Both the position numbers and the translations under genes were made by a program. The notes beneath the pieces were generated by a model. It saw nothing but the letters and a program-made list of their open reading frames with translations. It did not search any database and had not been told where the DNA came from. From Seminavis robusta (Eukaryota > Bacillariophyta > Bacillariophyceae > Naviculales > Naviculaceae), in contig CAICTM010001268.1 of assembly GCA_903772945.1 (NCBI GenBank), positions 1 to 32,627 of the forward strand: 32,627 bases of DNA, in the 5' to 3' direction. Below, one piece after another: positions 1 to 9,608 of this stretch (positions are counted from its first letter, which is position 1; each line of letters opens with the position of its first letter).

Positions 1-785
1 TGAGTGGATTGCTGGGACTTTCATCATTCCGAAGAAGGACGGTAGAGTCAGGTGATCTCTGACTTCCGTGGTCTCAACAAGGCAATCAAACGCAAGGTTT
101 ACCCAATTCCTCGCATTGCGGATATCTTAGCTCGACGCAAGAACTATGCATTCCTTACCAAATTGGATATCTCGATGCAGTATTACACGTTTGAACTTGA
201 CGATTTCAGTTCCGAATTGTGTACCATTGCTACCCCGTTTGGGTTGTACAAGTACAGACGACTACCTATGGGCGTTTCTCAATCTCCGGATATTGCTCAA
301 GAAATCATGGAAAAGTTACTCAAAGCTCTTGACGACATCGAAGTTTACATCGATGACATTGGGATCTTCAGCTCCGATTGGCGTTCTCATCTCGACAAGC
401 TCGATCAAGTCCTCAAGATTCTACAAGAAGCGGATTCACAATCAATCGTTGAAATGTGAATGGGCCGTGCAAGAAACCGATTTTCTGGGACATTGGTTGA
501 CTCCTGTCGGTGTTAAGCCTATGGCAAAGAAAGTGCGCGCCATCCTGGACATGAAGGCTCCTACGGATATCAAACAACTGCGTTCGTTTCTTGGTTTGGT
601 GACCTATTACCGTGATATGTGGCCTCGTCGTTCTCACACCTTGGCACCTTTGACAAAGCTGATTGGTACCAAGAAGTTTGAGTGGACCGACGAACAAGAA
701 CAAGCTTTCAAAGCCATAAAGCTGTGGCGGCAGCAGACACTCTGCTGGCATATCCGGATCACAACGTTCCTTTCGAGATCGATAC
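1..785 (+). pseudogene. Reverse transcriptase region of the gypsy element (frameshifted)
   Basis: The window opens inside RT at the conserved KKDG motif. One base appears missing near 54 (AGGTGATC where AGGTGGATC would keep the R-W-I-S-D-F reading), which shifts to the frame of 52-459. That frame holds [17 protein letters not shown] (first catalytic Asp), [10 protein letters not shown] and the YIDD box (about 340-355, the two catalytic Asp). A second shift near 430 moves the reading to [16 protein letters not shown] and [14 protein letters not shown] (thumb/connection). A third shift near 720 leads into the frame of [12 protein letters not shown]. The catalytic residues are all still visible, so the decay is mainly by indels. 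Confidence 0.92.
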
Positions 786-1409
786 GACGCTAGTGATTAC
801 CAGCTCGGTGGAGCTATCAAACAAAATGGACAGATTGTGGCTTACTACTCCCGCAAACTCAACTCCGCCCAAAAGAACTATACTACAATTGAAAAGTAAC
901 TGCTCTCCATTGTTGAAATCTTCAAAGAGTTTCGGTCTATGTTACTCGGAGCTCATATCAATGTGTTTACTGATCATAAAAACCTTACTCACAAACTTTC
1001 CGCTTTTCAAACTCAGCGTGTTATGCGATGGCGATTGCTATTGGAAGAGTTTGGTCCAAACTTTCATTACAAGCCGGGCCCCCAGAACGTCCTTGGCGAC
1101 GCCCTCAGCCGGGTGCCCACTTCTCGCGAAGATCGTGACACTGCCGATTCCGATCCCCTCTCCACATCTACCGATGGCTGCTATTCCATTGTGGAGGAGA
1201 ATCAGAGGTTGGCTGAATGTTTGATGCATCATCCAGACGATGGTATGGAAGAATCTTTCCTGGAGCATCCTACATTCGACGGCGAAGGAAGGAATCCCTT
1301 CAATTTCTCGGTTCTCGCCGAGTACCAAGCAAACAGTGCAGTTTTGCAACAGACCGTGGTTGACAACCCGGAACGGTTTTTCAAAAAGATGTTTGAAACA
1401 GTGAGCTGA
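786..1409 (+). pseudogene. RNase H region of the gypsy element (nonsense mutation)
   Basis: The frame from 786 reads [11 protein letters not shown], the usual gypsy RNase H start with its first catalytic Asp. It continues through [18 protein letters not shown] to a TAA at 897-899, where the family normally has E-L-L-S-I-V-E. A single G to T change of GAA explains the stop. The same frame continues with VFTDHKNL and GDALSR (about 1090-1110), both typical RNase H C-terminal motifs. It then runs on as linker to a stop at 1409. Function is inferred from order and motifs; this copy is non-functional. Confidence 0.88.
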
Positions 1410-2445
1410 TATGCTTTCGTCAGAATGACGAGGACAAGATTGTCCTAACAAAAGAGTTGCTTCCCAAGTTGGTCAGCTTCTATCACAAATCCATGGCACA
1501 TGTCGAAGGCATGGATCGTTTAGAACAAACGATCAAGACACACTTCTACCATAGAGGTATTCGCGACGAAGTCCGAAAACAAATTGAGCAGTGCGAAGCA
1601 TGTGCAAAGAACAAACGAGACGACGTGCTTATGGAGAAACTGCTCCACGTGATGCTAAGGCGATGCCCTGGCAAGAAATCCATTGTGACACAATCGGTCC
1701 GTGGACGATTGAGTTACGACAACGGACATTGACTTTCATGCTATGACTATGGTGGATCTCTTGCACAAACTTGTAGAAATTGTGCCTATTATGCGACGAA
1801 CGTCGGAAGAAGGTGCTCGAGTGGTCGAAGATACATGGTTTGCTCGGTATCCCCGACCTAAGAAAGTGGTCACGGACAATGGTCCTGAGTTCAAACTGGA
1901 GTTCATTGGATGGTTAAAAAGAATGGTGCTGTGCATCGCTACTCGACCCCTCGTAATCCACAAGTAACTCGATGATTGAACGAACTCATCAGGCAATTGT
2001 CAAGTATTGCGTACTATTGTGGTTTCGCGCGATCCCAAGAGTGTTGCTGATGGGATCAAGGTTATTTCCGAAACCTTGGCGACAGCGATGCATGCTCATC
2101 GTTGTTCCGTGCAGAGTACGAACGCGTATCTCACTCCTGGTGCTCTTTCCTTCAAACGAGATATGTTTCTTGACATTCCTATTTATGCAGACATCCTGGC
2201 CGTGCAAAGACACCGTCAATCCTTGGTTGACAAACGTTGCTACGGGCCAATGCTAAACGCATTTCCTATGACTACGCGGTCGATGACCTGTCTACAAGCG
2301 TGCGTATCTCGGTCTCAGTATAAGTTGAAGCCTACGGCTTCTGGTCCCTACGTGTTTCCCGCGTTCATACCAACGGCAACTAACGATTCAACTCAGTGCT
2401 CATCAGTTTGAGCGCCTGAACATTCGGCGCGTGTTTCCAAAGCAT
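1410..2445 (+). pseudogene. Integrase region of the gypsy element (frameshifted)
   Basis: An HHCC zinc-binding module is visible (H-K-S-M-A-H near 1485-1500, then CEACAKNKR near 1590-1615). The catalytic core follows: CDTIGPW (first Asp, about 1684-1705), VVTDNGPEF (second Asp, about 1868-1895) and MIERTHQ (Glu, about 1972-1992). These lie in different frames, with shifts near 1735, 1920 and 1965, and again before the C-terminal tail 2007-2411. The tail ends in GPYVF and, after one more shift near 2400, in ERLNIRRVFPK. The fold and order match retroviral-type DDE integrase; this copy is dead. Confidence 0.88.
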
Positions 2446-2551
2446 CCAGTACCTCCGGTTGCCACCGGTACGGGTTATTGAGGTTCCCCTGATTCATTTT
2501 CTAAATGTTACTGATGCTCGGCGCCTATTGTTGCCTCCCAGTGGAGGAGAG

Positions 2552-2857
2552 TGACATACGCACGTCTATGACGTGGCGCTTTAACGCTAGTTTTAAGTCT
2601 AATCTCACAATATTCTGATCGTAGTTCAGTATCTCTGGTGGGCTTCGGTGGTAGCGGCATGCTATATCTTCTTGGCGTCCAGGTCGATAGCATGCTGCGA
2701 TCTGTTGGACGAAGGCTATCACGGCACTACCTCTTGAGACAGCCTACATGTCCTTCAATCTTTAGATGTGCGGTTCGGTCCGCATCTTGGCGGAAAAATG
2801 TTCCGCCGGGAGTGGAGCTTGCAAAATCAATCTTGGAGAACTCGCCAGATTTGCTGA
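2552..2857 (+). other. Spacer between retroelement and helicase; possible 3' LTR remnant
   Basis: No convincing gene. The stretch begins after the candidate polypurine tract and may hold a 3' LTR or part of one. It contains a 9-bp inverted repeat, GCATGCTAT (2657-2665) and ATAGCATGC (2687-2695). The frame read from about 2790 to 2866 (ending ENSPDLLRFF) looks like a continuation of the helicase coding region, one base out of register with it. Confidence 0.4.
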
Positions 2858-3278
2858 GATTCTTTCGATGACAAGAAGAAGGAAAAGGAACTAGTCGCAG
2901 GCATCTATGAAGCGTTGAGTTTGCAGCAACCACAGGAGCTGAAGGCACAGTACGACGAACGTGAGTCCTTCTTCGATCATGTTGCGAGCCTTGTCGTGGA
3001 GGAGACACGTCATGCCATCGTTGCAGCAATGGTGGAAACGCTTTCCGGCAAGGACCCACAAAAGACCAAACGAAGGAAGCAGACGACTGGCGTTTCGATT
3101 AGGGTGAACAGCATGGATGATGAATTTGCTGAAATTTGGACTTACGATCCTCTACCCAACAACAAGAGGAACAGCCTACGTTCTGGAACAGTAGTCGCTA
3201 TGGTTCCAAGCAAGCGTTCCGATGATCCCACGGTCCGCTTGGGAGTTCTTCAGTTTGGCTCGAGGGGTTCCCAGGTTT

Positions 3279-3349
3279 GTAAGTTCTCCCAAAGCAGGAG
3301 TGTATTGTTGTACTTGTCTTTTCCTCACCTGAAGTTGCTTCGAGCTTAG
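3279..3349 (+). other. Intron 1 of helicase
   Basis: The donor GTAAGT at 3279 and acceptor TTAG ending at 3349 join the frame of 2858-3278 to the next exon with matching phase (T|TG gives Leu). The two exons are otherwise in different frames. Length 71 nt. Confidence 0.75.
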
Positions 3350-3734
3350 TGCCTGATTCTATGCAAGACGATGCAGACCCAAAGAAAATCACACGGGACA
3401 CGGGCGATGGCGCAAACCAAAACCAGATCAGACGGGGTGACAGGATGACATGCTTTCTCTATGGTGCTTGCAACGATGGCGATGATCTTGAAATGCAACC
3501 TCTTGTATCCATTCTAAACTATCAGCGTCAGTTCACTGCCTGTCGCCAGGGGGGAGACAGTTCTGACTTTGACGGAGCCTTATTCGGGCGGTTCAACCAC
3601 GAGACGGAATGCAGTCCGCCTTCTGAAGACTTGAACGACACTGCCATCGTTGTGCCTTCGTTAAATCAATCTCAGCAGCTTGCTGCTGATGACTTCATCT
3701 TCGCTCGCGACAAGAGAATCATGATTGCTCAAGG

Positions 3735-3823
3735 GTAAGTCGCTGGTGTGTTTTCGAAGTTGTCATCGGCACCACTTACCACTTCCACGTTTGTTGCTCC
3801 TTGCTTCTTTGCGCTTTCATCAG
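3735..3823 (+). other. Intron 2 of helicase
   Basis: The donor GTAAGT at 3735 follows ATTGCTCAAGG and the acceptor TTTCATCAG ends at 3823. Splicing makes a Gly codon (GG|C) that starts the Walker A loop. Length 89 nt. Confidence 0.85.
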
Positions 3824-3837
3824 CCCTCCTGGAACGG
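3824..3837 (+). other. 14-nt micro-exon coding the Walker A loop
   Basis: The 14 bases give P-P-G-T plus one base of each flanking Gly codon. Only when this exon is included between introns 3735-3823 and 3838-3911 does the reading become A-Q-G-P-P-G-T-G-K-T-T, the canonical SF1 P-loop. Both neighbouring introns have GT donors (GTAAGT, GTACGC) and AG acceptors (TCATCAG, TTCACAG). Confidence 0.85.
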
Positions 3838-3911
3838 GTACGCAGCCCTCCTCATACATGTATTGAGGCAACCGTCGAGGCCCCTACTCACCTCTTGTAC
3901 GTTGTTCACAG
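3838..3911 (+). other. Intron 3 of helicase
   Basis: The donor GTACGC at 3838 and acceptor GTTCACAG ending at 3911 restore G|GA AAA ACA (G-K-T) in the frame of the long following exon. Length 74 nt. Confidence 0.82.
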
Positions 3912-5497
3912 GAAAAACAACAATGCTGGTGGCCACTATCTGCCGATACATAATGCACTCCAAACAGTCCCTCTCAAAACGGAAGTTACTTGTCTGTGGA
4001 CCAACGAACAAATCTGTTACCGTGTTGGCACGGAAGGTGTTGAAATGTATTCAACGTGACGAAACAATCCACGCAGCTCTGATTGGCGACAAGGAAGAGC
4101 TCCTGCAGGACGATCGGGAGGGGCTGGAGGATATTTTTGTGTATTCATACATGGACAAACGCAAGAAACGATGGAAGAGAATTTCCAATGCATTTGTTGG
4201 AACAAACGACTTCAGCAAATTTGAGCGGGACAGTGAGAACATGCTTCGAAGGTTGAGGCGGCAGATTCCCAACGTATCACTTTCAAGACTTGAAATGGCT
4301 CTTAGTGATGTAGGCGACACATTCGAGAATTGCATGGCTGAGGAGGACACGGATTTGAGAGAACAGTCATTGCGTTTTGTGGGAGACTCCCTACTAAGGG
4401 TCACCAGAAGTCTTCAAGCAATTGACGAGCAGGAAGTTCACCTTGGCCTGCTGAACAGCGCCGATGTGATCTTCTGCACTTTGTCTACATGCGGATCTAA
4501 GCCAATGCGACGGATGAACCGTGCCTCTGATCTCATCATTGATGAAGCAAGCGCTGCGACCGAGGCAGAGGTGCTGATCCCCCTTCACACGAAACCCGAC
4601 AAGCTGTTCCTAGTAGGGGACCCAAAACAATTACCGGCCACAGTATTATCGCCCCTTGCTCAGAAGTGTGGCTTGGCACGGTCTCTCCAAGAGCGGTTGA
4701 TGTTCAAAAACAAAATGAAGTATACACTGCTGGATGTGCAGTACAGGATGAGGCCCGAGATAAGCAAGTTTCCGGTTTGCCAGTTCTACGAGGCCAAGGT
4801 TCGGGATGGATCAAATGTCGTTGCGGAGACCTATGCATCCGACATTGTGGCTTTCGACGGTGACCCCTTGACATGGGTGCAGCTGGTCGGAGAAGAAACG
4901 AAGGACGGCAACATGTCAACACTCAATGAATCTGAAGCTCGCGCTGTTGTGGCGACTTTGATCAAGCTGAAGGAGAAGAATCAGCTGCCAAACAGCTGGT
5001 TCTCGGCGGATCGTATCAGAATCATCACCTTCTACAAGGCTCAGGCCGAGTACATTTCCTCTCTGCTGAAGAAGTATCAGATTGACGTTCTGGTCTAGAC
5101 AGTGGATTCAGCTCAAGGATGTGAAGCGGACATTGTGATTCTGTCATTCGTCCGAGGCACTTCAGGTTACACCGGCTTTCTAAAGGATGAGCGAAGATTG
5201 AATGTTGCGCTGACCAGAGCCAGGTTTCAACTTGTTTGCATTGGAAACTTGGATGCCATCGCTGGCCTTCCGCCGAAAGGTGGGAACCTTACCTTGATTG
5301 AAATGGCAAAAGATGCGCTCTTGAGAAGCAACCCTGTGCAGATTGATTGCGCCCTCCCACCTCCACCCAAACGAATCATTCGGGATGCTGCGGCCGCTTC
5401 AAAAGGAAACAAGACGGGTAAAGGCACTAAGGCAAAGAAGCAGAAAAAGAAAAGGAAGCGGAGAAAGAAGGAAAGTCTAACAGAGCAAAATAACTGA

Positions 5498-5870
5498 TTA
5501 GCCCAGAGAAGCTTAAGATGAATTTATTAGCCCATCTTCGTTGTAGTTCGTGTGGCAATGGTCTGCGTAAGGCTTAGCTTACTTCTCACCACCAACGACT
5601 ACCGGTACCCACCGGCGGTGTTCAACTTCCGGATATTGAGAGTAGAAAGACTCGGGGTTTTGAGTCGTTGGTCTGCTCCAAACAAACTCAAGTCTGCCGC
5701 GCGAGGGAGGGCCAACATTCTTGAGCATGCCCAGCGCTGTGCATACGCCTGGATCAAGTTGTGGATTGCTTTGTCGGGTCTAGACCACTTGGTTCCTTGG
5801 TGCATCGCCGCTCGGCACAATTCACTTTGCCGTGCTTCGCTTGTACACATCATGGCGTCAAAGCCGCTAG
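5498..5870. other. Intergenic, convergent 3' ends
   Basis: Lies between the helicase (+) and the mTERF gene (-), so it holds both 3' UTRs. It contains a TACCGGTAC palindrome near 5600. An open frame runs through it, but it shows no recognisable domain and I did not call it. Confidence 0.5.
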
Positions 5871-8004
5871 CTAGACATCGATGGGTCTACCAGTCTTGAG
5901 CCACGTATCAAATTGAGAGGAAAACTTGAGTCTTGGGATGGTCTCTTCCTTGAATGCCTTGTACTCTTCTTCCTCTGCGCCAAGGAAGTCACAAAACTTG
6001 GCATCGCTAGCCATCGCGAGAATGTGCAGCGGTGGTGCGTCGTTGTCGTCGTCCTCTTCAACTGGAAATTGGGTTTTGGACCTTTTGACCTTGATCTTGA
6101 GATAAAAGTGCCACCGGGGAAGCAACCGTTGAAAAAGAGAGCATGCAATGTATCGAGCCCGGATCAAAGGTGATGGGTTCTCCTTCTTGTCCCCGTCTTC
6201 CTCTGGATCACTAGGTTCCCAATTCCAGTCCGAGTCTAGCTTGATGTAACCAGTCTGATTGTAGAAATTCAACGTCGGTTGAATGTTTCCTTCGAGGCTC
6301 AGAGTGAGGATATTGGGGTACTCGCCCAAGAGTGCTGTCAGGGACGGCTTTGTCGTGGAAGCATCATGGGGTGCGTCGTGATTTGCGTTAATACCCCACA
6401 CGTTGGCCAAGAAATCTACCTTGGGCTGGATATTTTCGTTCAAGCTCAAGGAGAAAATAGTGGGAGACCGAATGGCAATTCGACATGCCAATGAATCTTT
6501 TTGGCTTTGGCCCGCATTAGCATTCTGCTGCAGCTCGTCGTCGTCGTCCATGCGGTCAAAGTAGGCAATCTTTTCCTGAAGATTGGCTTGCGATAACGAC
6601 AAGATTTGAGGATGTTTCAATATGCAGTCACGAAGGAGTGCATGTGAGTTGTCGTCGTCCCGAAACAACTCTTGTAGTAATTCCAAAGTGGGTTGTAGAT
6701 TGTCGTGTAACGACAGACAAAAGAGTCCTGCCCTCGTCGTGGACGTCAATAACGATGCCACATCGGCATTGGTGAACCCGCACTGCTGCTGGAGGAATGC
6801 CACCTTGGGTTTCAAATTGGTTTCGACGGAAAGATGAAAGATGGTGGGATATGCCTGAATCAGTTTGCCCAGCATGGTCTTGCGTCGATGTTCGCTGATT
6901 ATTGGATCTTCGTGTTCGGAAGCAGAGCTTGGATCATCATGATTCTGTTGATGTTGTTGCTGTTGTTGCTGTTGTTGCAGCAACAGATGATCCAAGTAGT
7001 GCAGGACCGATGTGATTTGTTCGACGGATGTTTGAAACAACCAGGGCGCCTTCTTCTTCAATGCCGTAATATCTCTGGGTTGTCTACCCAATCGTTGCGT
7101 CAATAGTTCTTCCATGGCCGCGACGGCATCATCGGGCGCATTGTGACCAACTCCCGTGGACAGTAAAATGCCTGGATTTCGTCGGACGGCCTGTGAATAA
7201 TGATAATGATAGCAACACGATAACATACATAAATTGATGAGTGGACTCTTGCGTTAGTTAGTTAGTCAGTCAGTCAGCCAGACAATCAGACAATGGGGAA
7301 GAATGAACCGTACCTCGCAGAACAGTTCCGAGCCATATAGATTCTGTAGGAATTGTGCCGTGGGGATCAAATAATGGTCGACACTTTTCCGTAGAATGCG
7401 AGGATTGGATTGAATGACAGAACAAACCAAGTCGATATCATCCTTCAAAACTGAATGAAAAAAGAGGGGCAAGTGGTTCAGTTCCAACATTCCACGGTAA
7501 CAAGGAGACCATGACATTTTAATGAATAGAAGTTGACATACCATCATTGAGGAAATGGAGTACTTTTCCCACTTGATCGTCCGTCAAATCTCGTTGATTG
7601 TAGAGATAGTTTTTGGTCTTGGACCATTGAGGTCCCAACCTAGGCTGGCCGTTGTAGTCCGACAGTACTTGGACAATGCTTCGGACTCGTTGATTCACAT
7701 TATTTCGTTTCTTTGTAGCTACCAATAGTACTTGTGATTCTTCTTGTTCTTCTTCTCCTGATTGGTTGTCAATATTATCATCATTGCTGCTGACTTGTAC
7801 TACTATTACACTTCTTTTGATAATTATTTGTGGAAGAAACAGTTGGGATGACGTGGGGATTTGTCGGAACAACGAATTACTAATGCTTGATGATTCCAAG
7901 AAAGCTAACACTACGGATATCGGGGAAACCGCTATCAACAAGACCAGGAGAATACCAGCGTGCAATGGTGAAGAGCATCGTGGAGAACCATTCATTCGAT
8001 GCAT
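5871..8004 (-). CDS. mTERF-family protein, plastid-type presequence
   Basis: Mitochondrial/plastid transcription termination factor family: helical repeats that bind organellar nucleic acid in transcription or intron processing. Three exons, 8004-7542, 7450-7314 and 7190-5871 (introns 7541-7451 and 7313-7191, both GT-AG), give about 639 residues. Repeats carry the typical pattern of a proline followed by I-x-x-L-S and then K-V-x-F-L (for example HPQILSLS, SPTIFSLS, YPNILTLS). The start is the ATG at 8004: the frame extends to a GTG at 8067, but only the ATG puts a hydrophobic segment (residues 16-34) right after a short basic N-region. The SVVLAF context (F35) resembles the diatom signal-peptide/transit-peptide junction, so plastid import is inferred. 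A Gln tract is coded at about 6945-6985. Divergent from the crotonase gene at 8312. Confidence 0.85.
7191..7313 (-). other. Intron 2 of mTERF gene
   Basis: The minus-strand donor GTACGG begins at 7313 and the acceptor TTCACAG ends at 7191 (phase 0). On the plus strand it holds a small tetranucleotide run, GTTAGTTAGTCAGTCAGTCAG, near 7255-7276. 123 nt. Confidence 0.8.
7451..7541 (-). other. Intron 1 of mTERF gene
   Basis: The minus-strand donor GTATGT begins at 7541 and the acceptor TTCATTCAG ends at 7451. Splicing joins HFLND to VLKDDID in frame (phase 1). 91 nt. Confidence 0.8.
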
Positions 8005-8142
8005 TTTGTTGTTGCCCCTCTGCCTCCCATCTTCGAAGAAGTGAAAGTTACGTCGATCCGATGTCACCGTTGTGCGTCGGGTAGTCGGGTGTGCAAAAAA
8101 CTCAGCTGATTCGTGATAGGGTTAAAGTTTCGGAACACGTAA

Positions 8143-8188
8143 GATCTTTTTGGATCTTTGGATCTTTTTTGGATCTTTGGATCTTTTC
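8143..8188. repeat. Five GATCTTT direct repeats in a divergent promoter
   Basis: GATCTTT starts at 8143, 8153, 8161, 8172 and 8180 (spacings 10, 8, 11, 8). The pattern is a pair of 18/19-bp composite units plus one half unit. It lies between the ATGs of the mTERF gene (8004, minus) and the crotonase gene (8312, plus), so it may act on either promoter. Confidence 0.85.
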
Positions 8189-8311
8189 TACTCCCACTTC
8201 TGTACTTGGTCGGCTTCTCATCACAACACCCATTACAGCAGCTATCACAGCTAAGCTCTCTGCCAAAATACATCAATAGAAGCAACCGACCAAATCATAT
8301 CAAATCAAACC

Positions 8312-9283
8312 ATGAATGCTGTCCGCGGAATCCTTCGTGTCTCCACTACTAAGACTTGTAGCCAAAGCTTCACTACTACTACAAGCCTACTACGACAGAA
8401 CCACCATGTTCGATTTCTGACTACCTCCTCCTCTGATAGTTTGGTCGACTGGCACGTGGACTCTGCCTCCAAAGTGGGCACCATCACACTGCAATCTCCC
8501 CAATCCTTCAATGCCTTGACGATGGAATTGGGTGCGGCCTTTCACTCTACCATTACACAAATTCGACACGATTTAACTACGGGTCGACAAAATGTCAATG
8601 CCATTGTCCTCCAAGGCGCTGGCGACAAGGCATTTTCCGCCGGCGGCAATGTCGCTTGGTTGCAATCGTTGCGTCACAATAGTATTCCCGAAAATGAAGC
8701 ATTGATGTTGCAATTTTATCGCTCCTTTTTGAGTATTCGGCAATTGCCCGTTCCGGTGGTGGCGGCATTGCAAGGTCCCGCCATTGGCGCCGGATGTTGT
8801 TTGGCCATGGCGTGCGATTTGCGCGTGGCTGTGGCCGACACGAAACTATTGGGATTTACCTTTTCCAAATTGGGCATTCATTCCGGATTGGGTGGCACGC
8901 ATCTCCTGCAACGACTTGTCGGTAGCTCGTCAAAGGCGAATGAATGGTTATTGACCGGAAAAGTCTTGACGGGACGGGAAGCTCATCAATGGGGATTGGT
9001 GAATCGCCTTGTGGACGATGTCCGGGACGTCAAACCGGCGGCAGTGGAATTGGCGCACGAAGTGGCCCGCCAAAATCCCATGGCCATTCGAACCATGATT
9101 GCAACGTTGCGGTATCAACAAGATCAAGGACTCGAAGAATCGATCCTCATGGAAGCCAAGGCACAAGCCATTTGCTACAGTCGCAACGATTGGGGTGAAG
9201 GAGTCCAAGCGGCCATTGAAAAACGAGACCCGGAATTTGATGATTATCATACTACACCAGCAACAACCGCCACCAACAAGTGA
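8312..9283 (+). CDS. Crotonase-fold enoyl-CoA hydratase/isomerase-like protein, mitochondrial-type
   Basis: A single exon of 323 residues starting in the context AAACCATGAAT. The first 40 residues are rich in Arg, Ser and Thr and lack acids, as in a mitochondrial transit peptide. The crotonase fold follows, with oxyanion-hole motifs FSAGGN (108-113) and GPAIGAGCCLAMACDLRVA (155-173) and the GLGGTHLLQRL segment (192-202). The two glutamates used by enoyl-CoA hydratase are not present: Cys163 sits where GGCELAM has Glu, and Phe184 sits where QPEI has Glu. CoA thioester binding is therefore likely, but classical hydration is not. It may be an isomerase or hydrolase, or belong to a Glu-less crotonase branch. 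Upstream lies the GATCTTT repeat array. Confidence 0.88.
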   Translation: MNAVRGILRVSTTKTCSQSFTTTTSLLRQNHHVRFLTTSSSDSLVDWHVDSASKVGTITLQSPQSFNALTMELGAAFHSTITQIRHDLTTGRQNVNAIVLQGAGDKAFSAGGNVAWLQSLRHNSIPENEALMLQFYRSFLSIRQLPVPVVAALQGPAIGAGCCLAMACDLRVAVADTKLLGFTFSKLGIHSGLGGTHLLQRLVGSSSKANEWLLTGKVLTGREAHQWGLVNRLVDDVRDVKPAAVELAHEVARQNPMAIRTMIATLRYQQDQGLEESILMEAKAQAICYSRNDWGEGVQAAIEKRDPEFDDYHTTPATTATNK

Positions 9284-9608
9284 GTACGAACGATACCTCA
9301 TGCGTTTCTTGTAGTTTAGGCGAAGGAAAAACAAGGATTGATTCGAACACGGATCCCAGCCAGCCACAGAGAGAAAACCCATCTAGCTAGAACACAAATA
9401 ATACATGTAGATACCCTTGGATAGTATTAGACTATTAGCCTGGATACTTGTAGTATCTTTTGACAAAATGGGGGTATTAGTCTATGATCAAGCGGCAAAT
9501 TGCTTTGTAGCTATTAAAATAGTAGATTGTAGGCTGGAGTTTGACTTGACCTCGTCGTGTGCCTTTTTTTGGCATCCATTGGAAGGCACCGCGAAACTCA
9601 CATTTATT

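Larger units (their letters stand above)
1..2551 (+). mobile_element. Decayed Ty3/gypsy-like LTR retrotransposon, 3' part
   Basis: Pol-type domains run in the order reverse transcriptase, RNase H, integrase, which is the Ty3/gypsy order. The 5' part (gag, protease, 5' LTR) lies outside the window. Coding sense moves through all three plus frames, and there is a TAA in the RNase H region, so this copy cannot make a full polyprotein. The last recognisable coding motif (ERLNIRRVFPK, about 2410-2445) lies at the usual C-terminus of the pol product. A purine-rich run GTGGAGGAGAG (2541-2551) followed by TGACAT could be the polypurine tract and the start of a 3' LTR. That boundary is a guess because the 5' LTR is not available for comparison. 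Confidence 0.9.
2858..5497 (+). pseudogene. UPF1-like SF1 helicase, interrupted
   Basis: Superfamily 1 (UPF1/SETX/IGHMBP2 type) DNA/RNA helicase. Joined exons give all core motifs: Walker A GPPGTGKT (3734-3922, across two introns), motif Ia CGPTNKS, motif II DEAS (4541-4552), motif III GDPKQLP (about 4616-4636), QYRMRPEI (motif IV), TVDSAQG (motif V, from 5099) and NVALTRAR (motif VI, about 5200-5225). A Lys/Arg-rich tail (about 5400-5480) suggests a nuclear or nucleolar location. Introns are 3279-3349, 3735-3823 and 3838-3911, all GT-AG and phase-consistent. There are two defects. A TAG at 5096-5098 sits directly before motif V. The N-terminus has no ATG: the frame opens only at 2858 after a TGA and seems one base out of register with matching upstream coding. 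It could be a recent pseudogene, a read-through gene or an assembly error. Confidence 0.85.

Noticed and set aside
2552..2860. Defined 3' LTR with exact ends
   Set aside because: Without the 5' LTR in the window, the ends cannot be fixed; left as a possibility.
5552..5899. 115-codon plus-strand frame after the helicase
   Set aside because: No domain, overlaps the 3' end of the mTERF gene and most likely lies in untranslated sequence.
8064..8285. Minus-strand frame with KDPKRSKDPK-like repeats
   Set aside because: Produced by the GATCTTT DNA repeat in the promoter; no independent support.
9336..9360. GATTCGAACACGGATCC resembling a tRNA T-arm on the minus strand
   Set aside because: Only two stem pairs form and there is no matching D-arm or acceptor stem.
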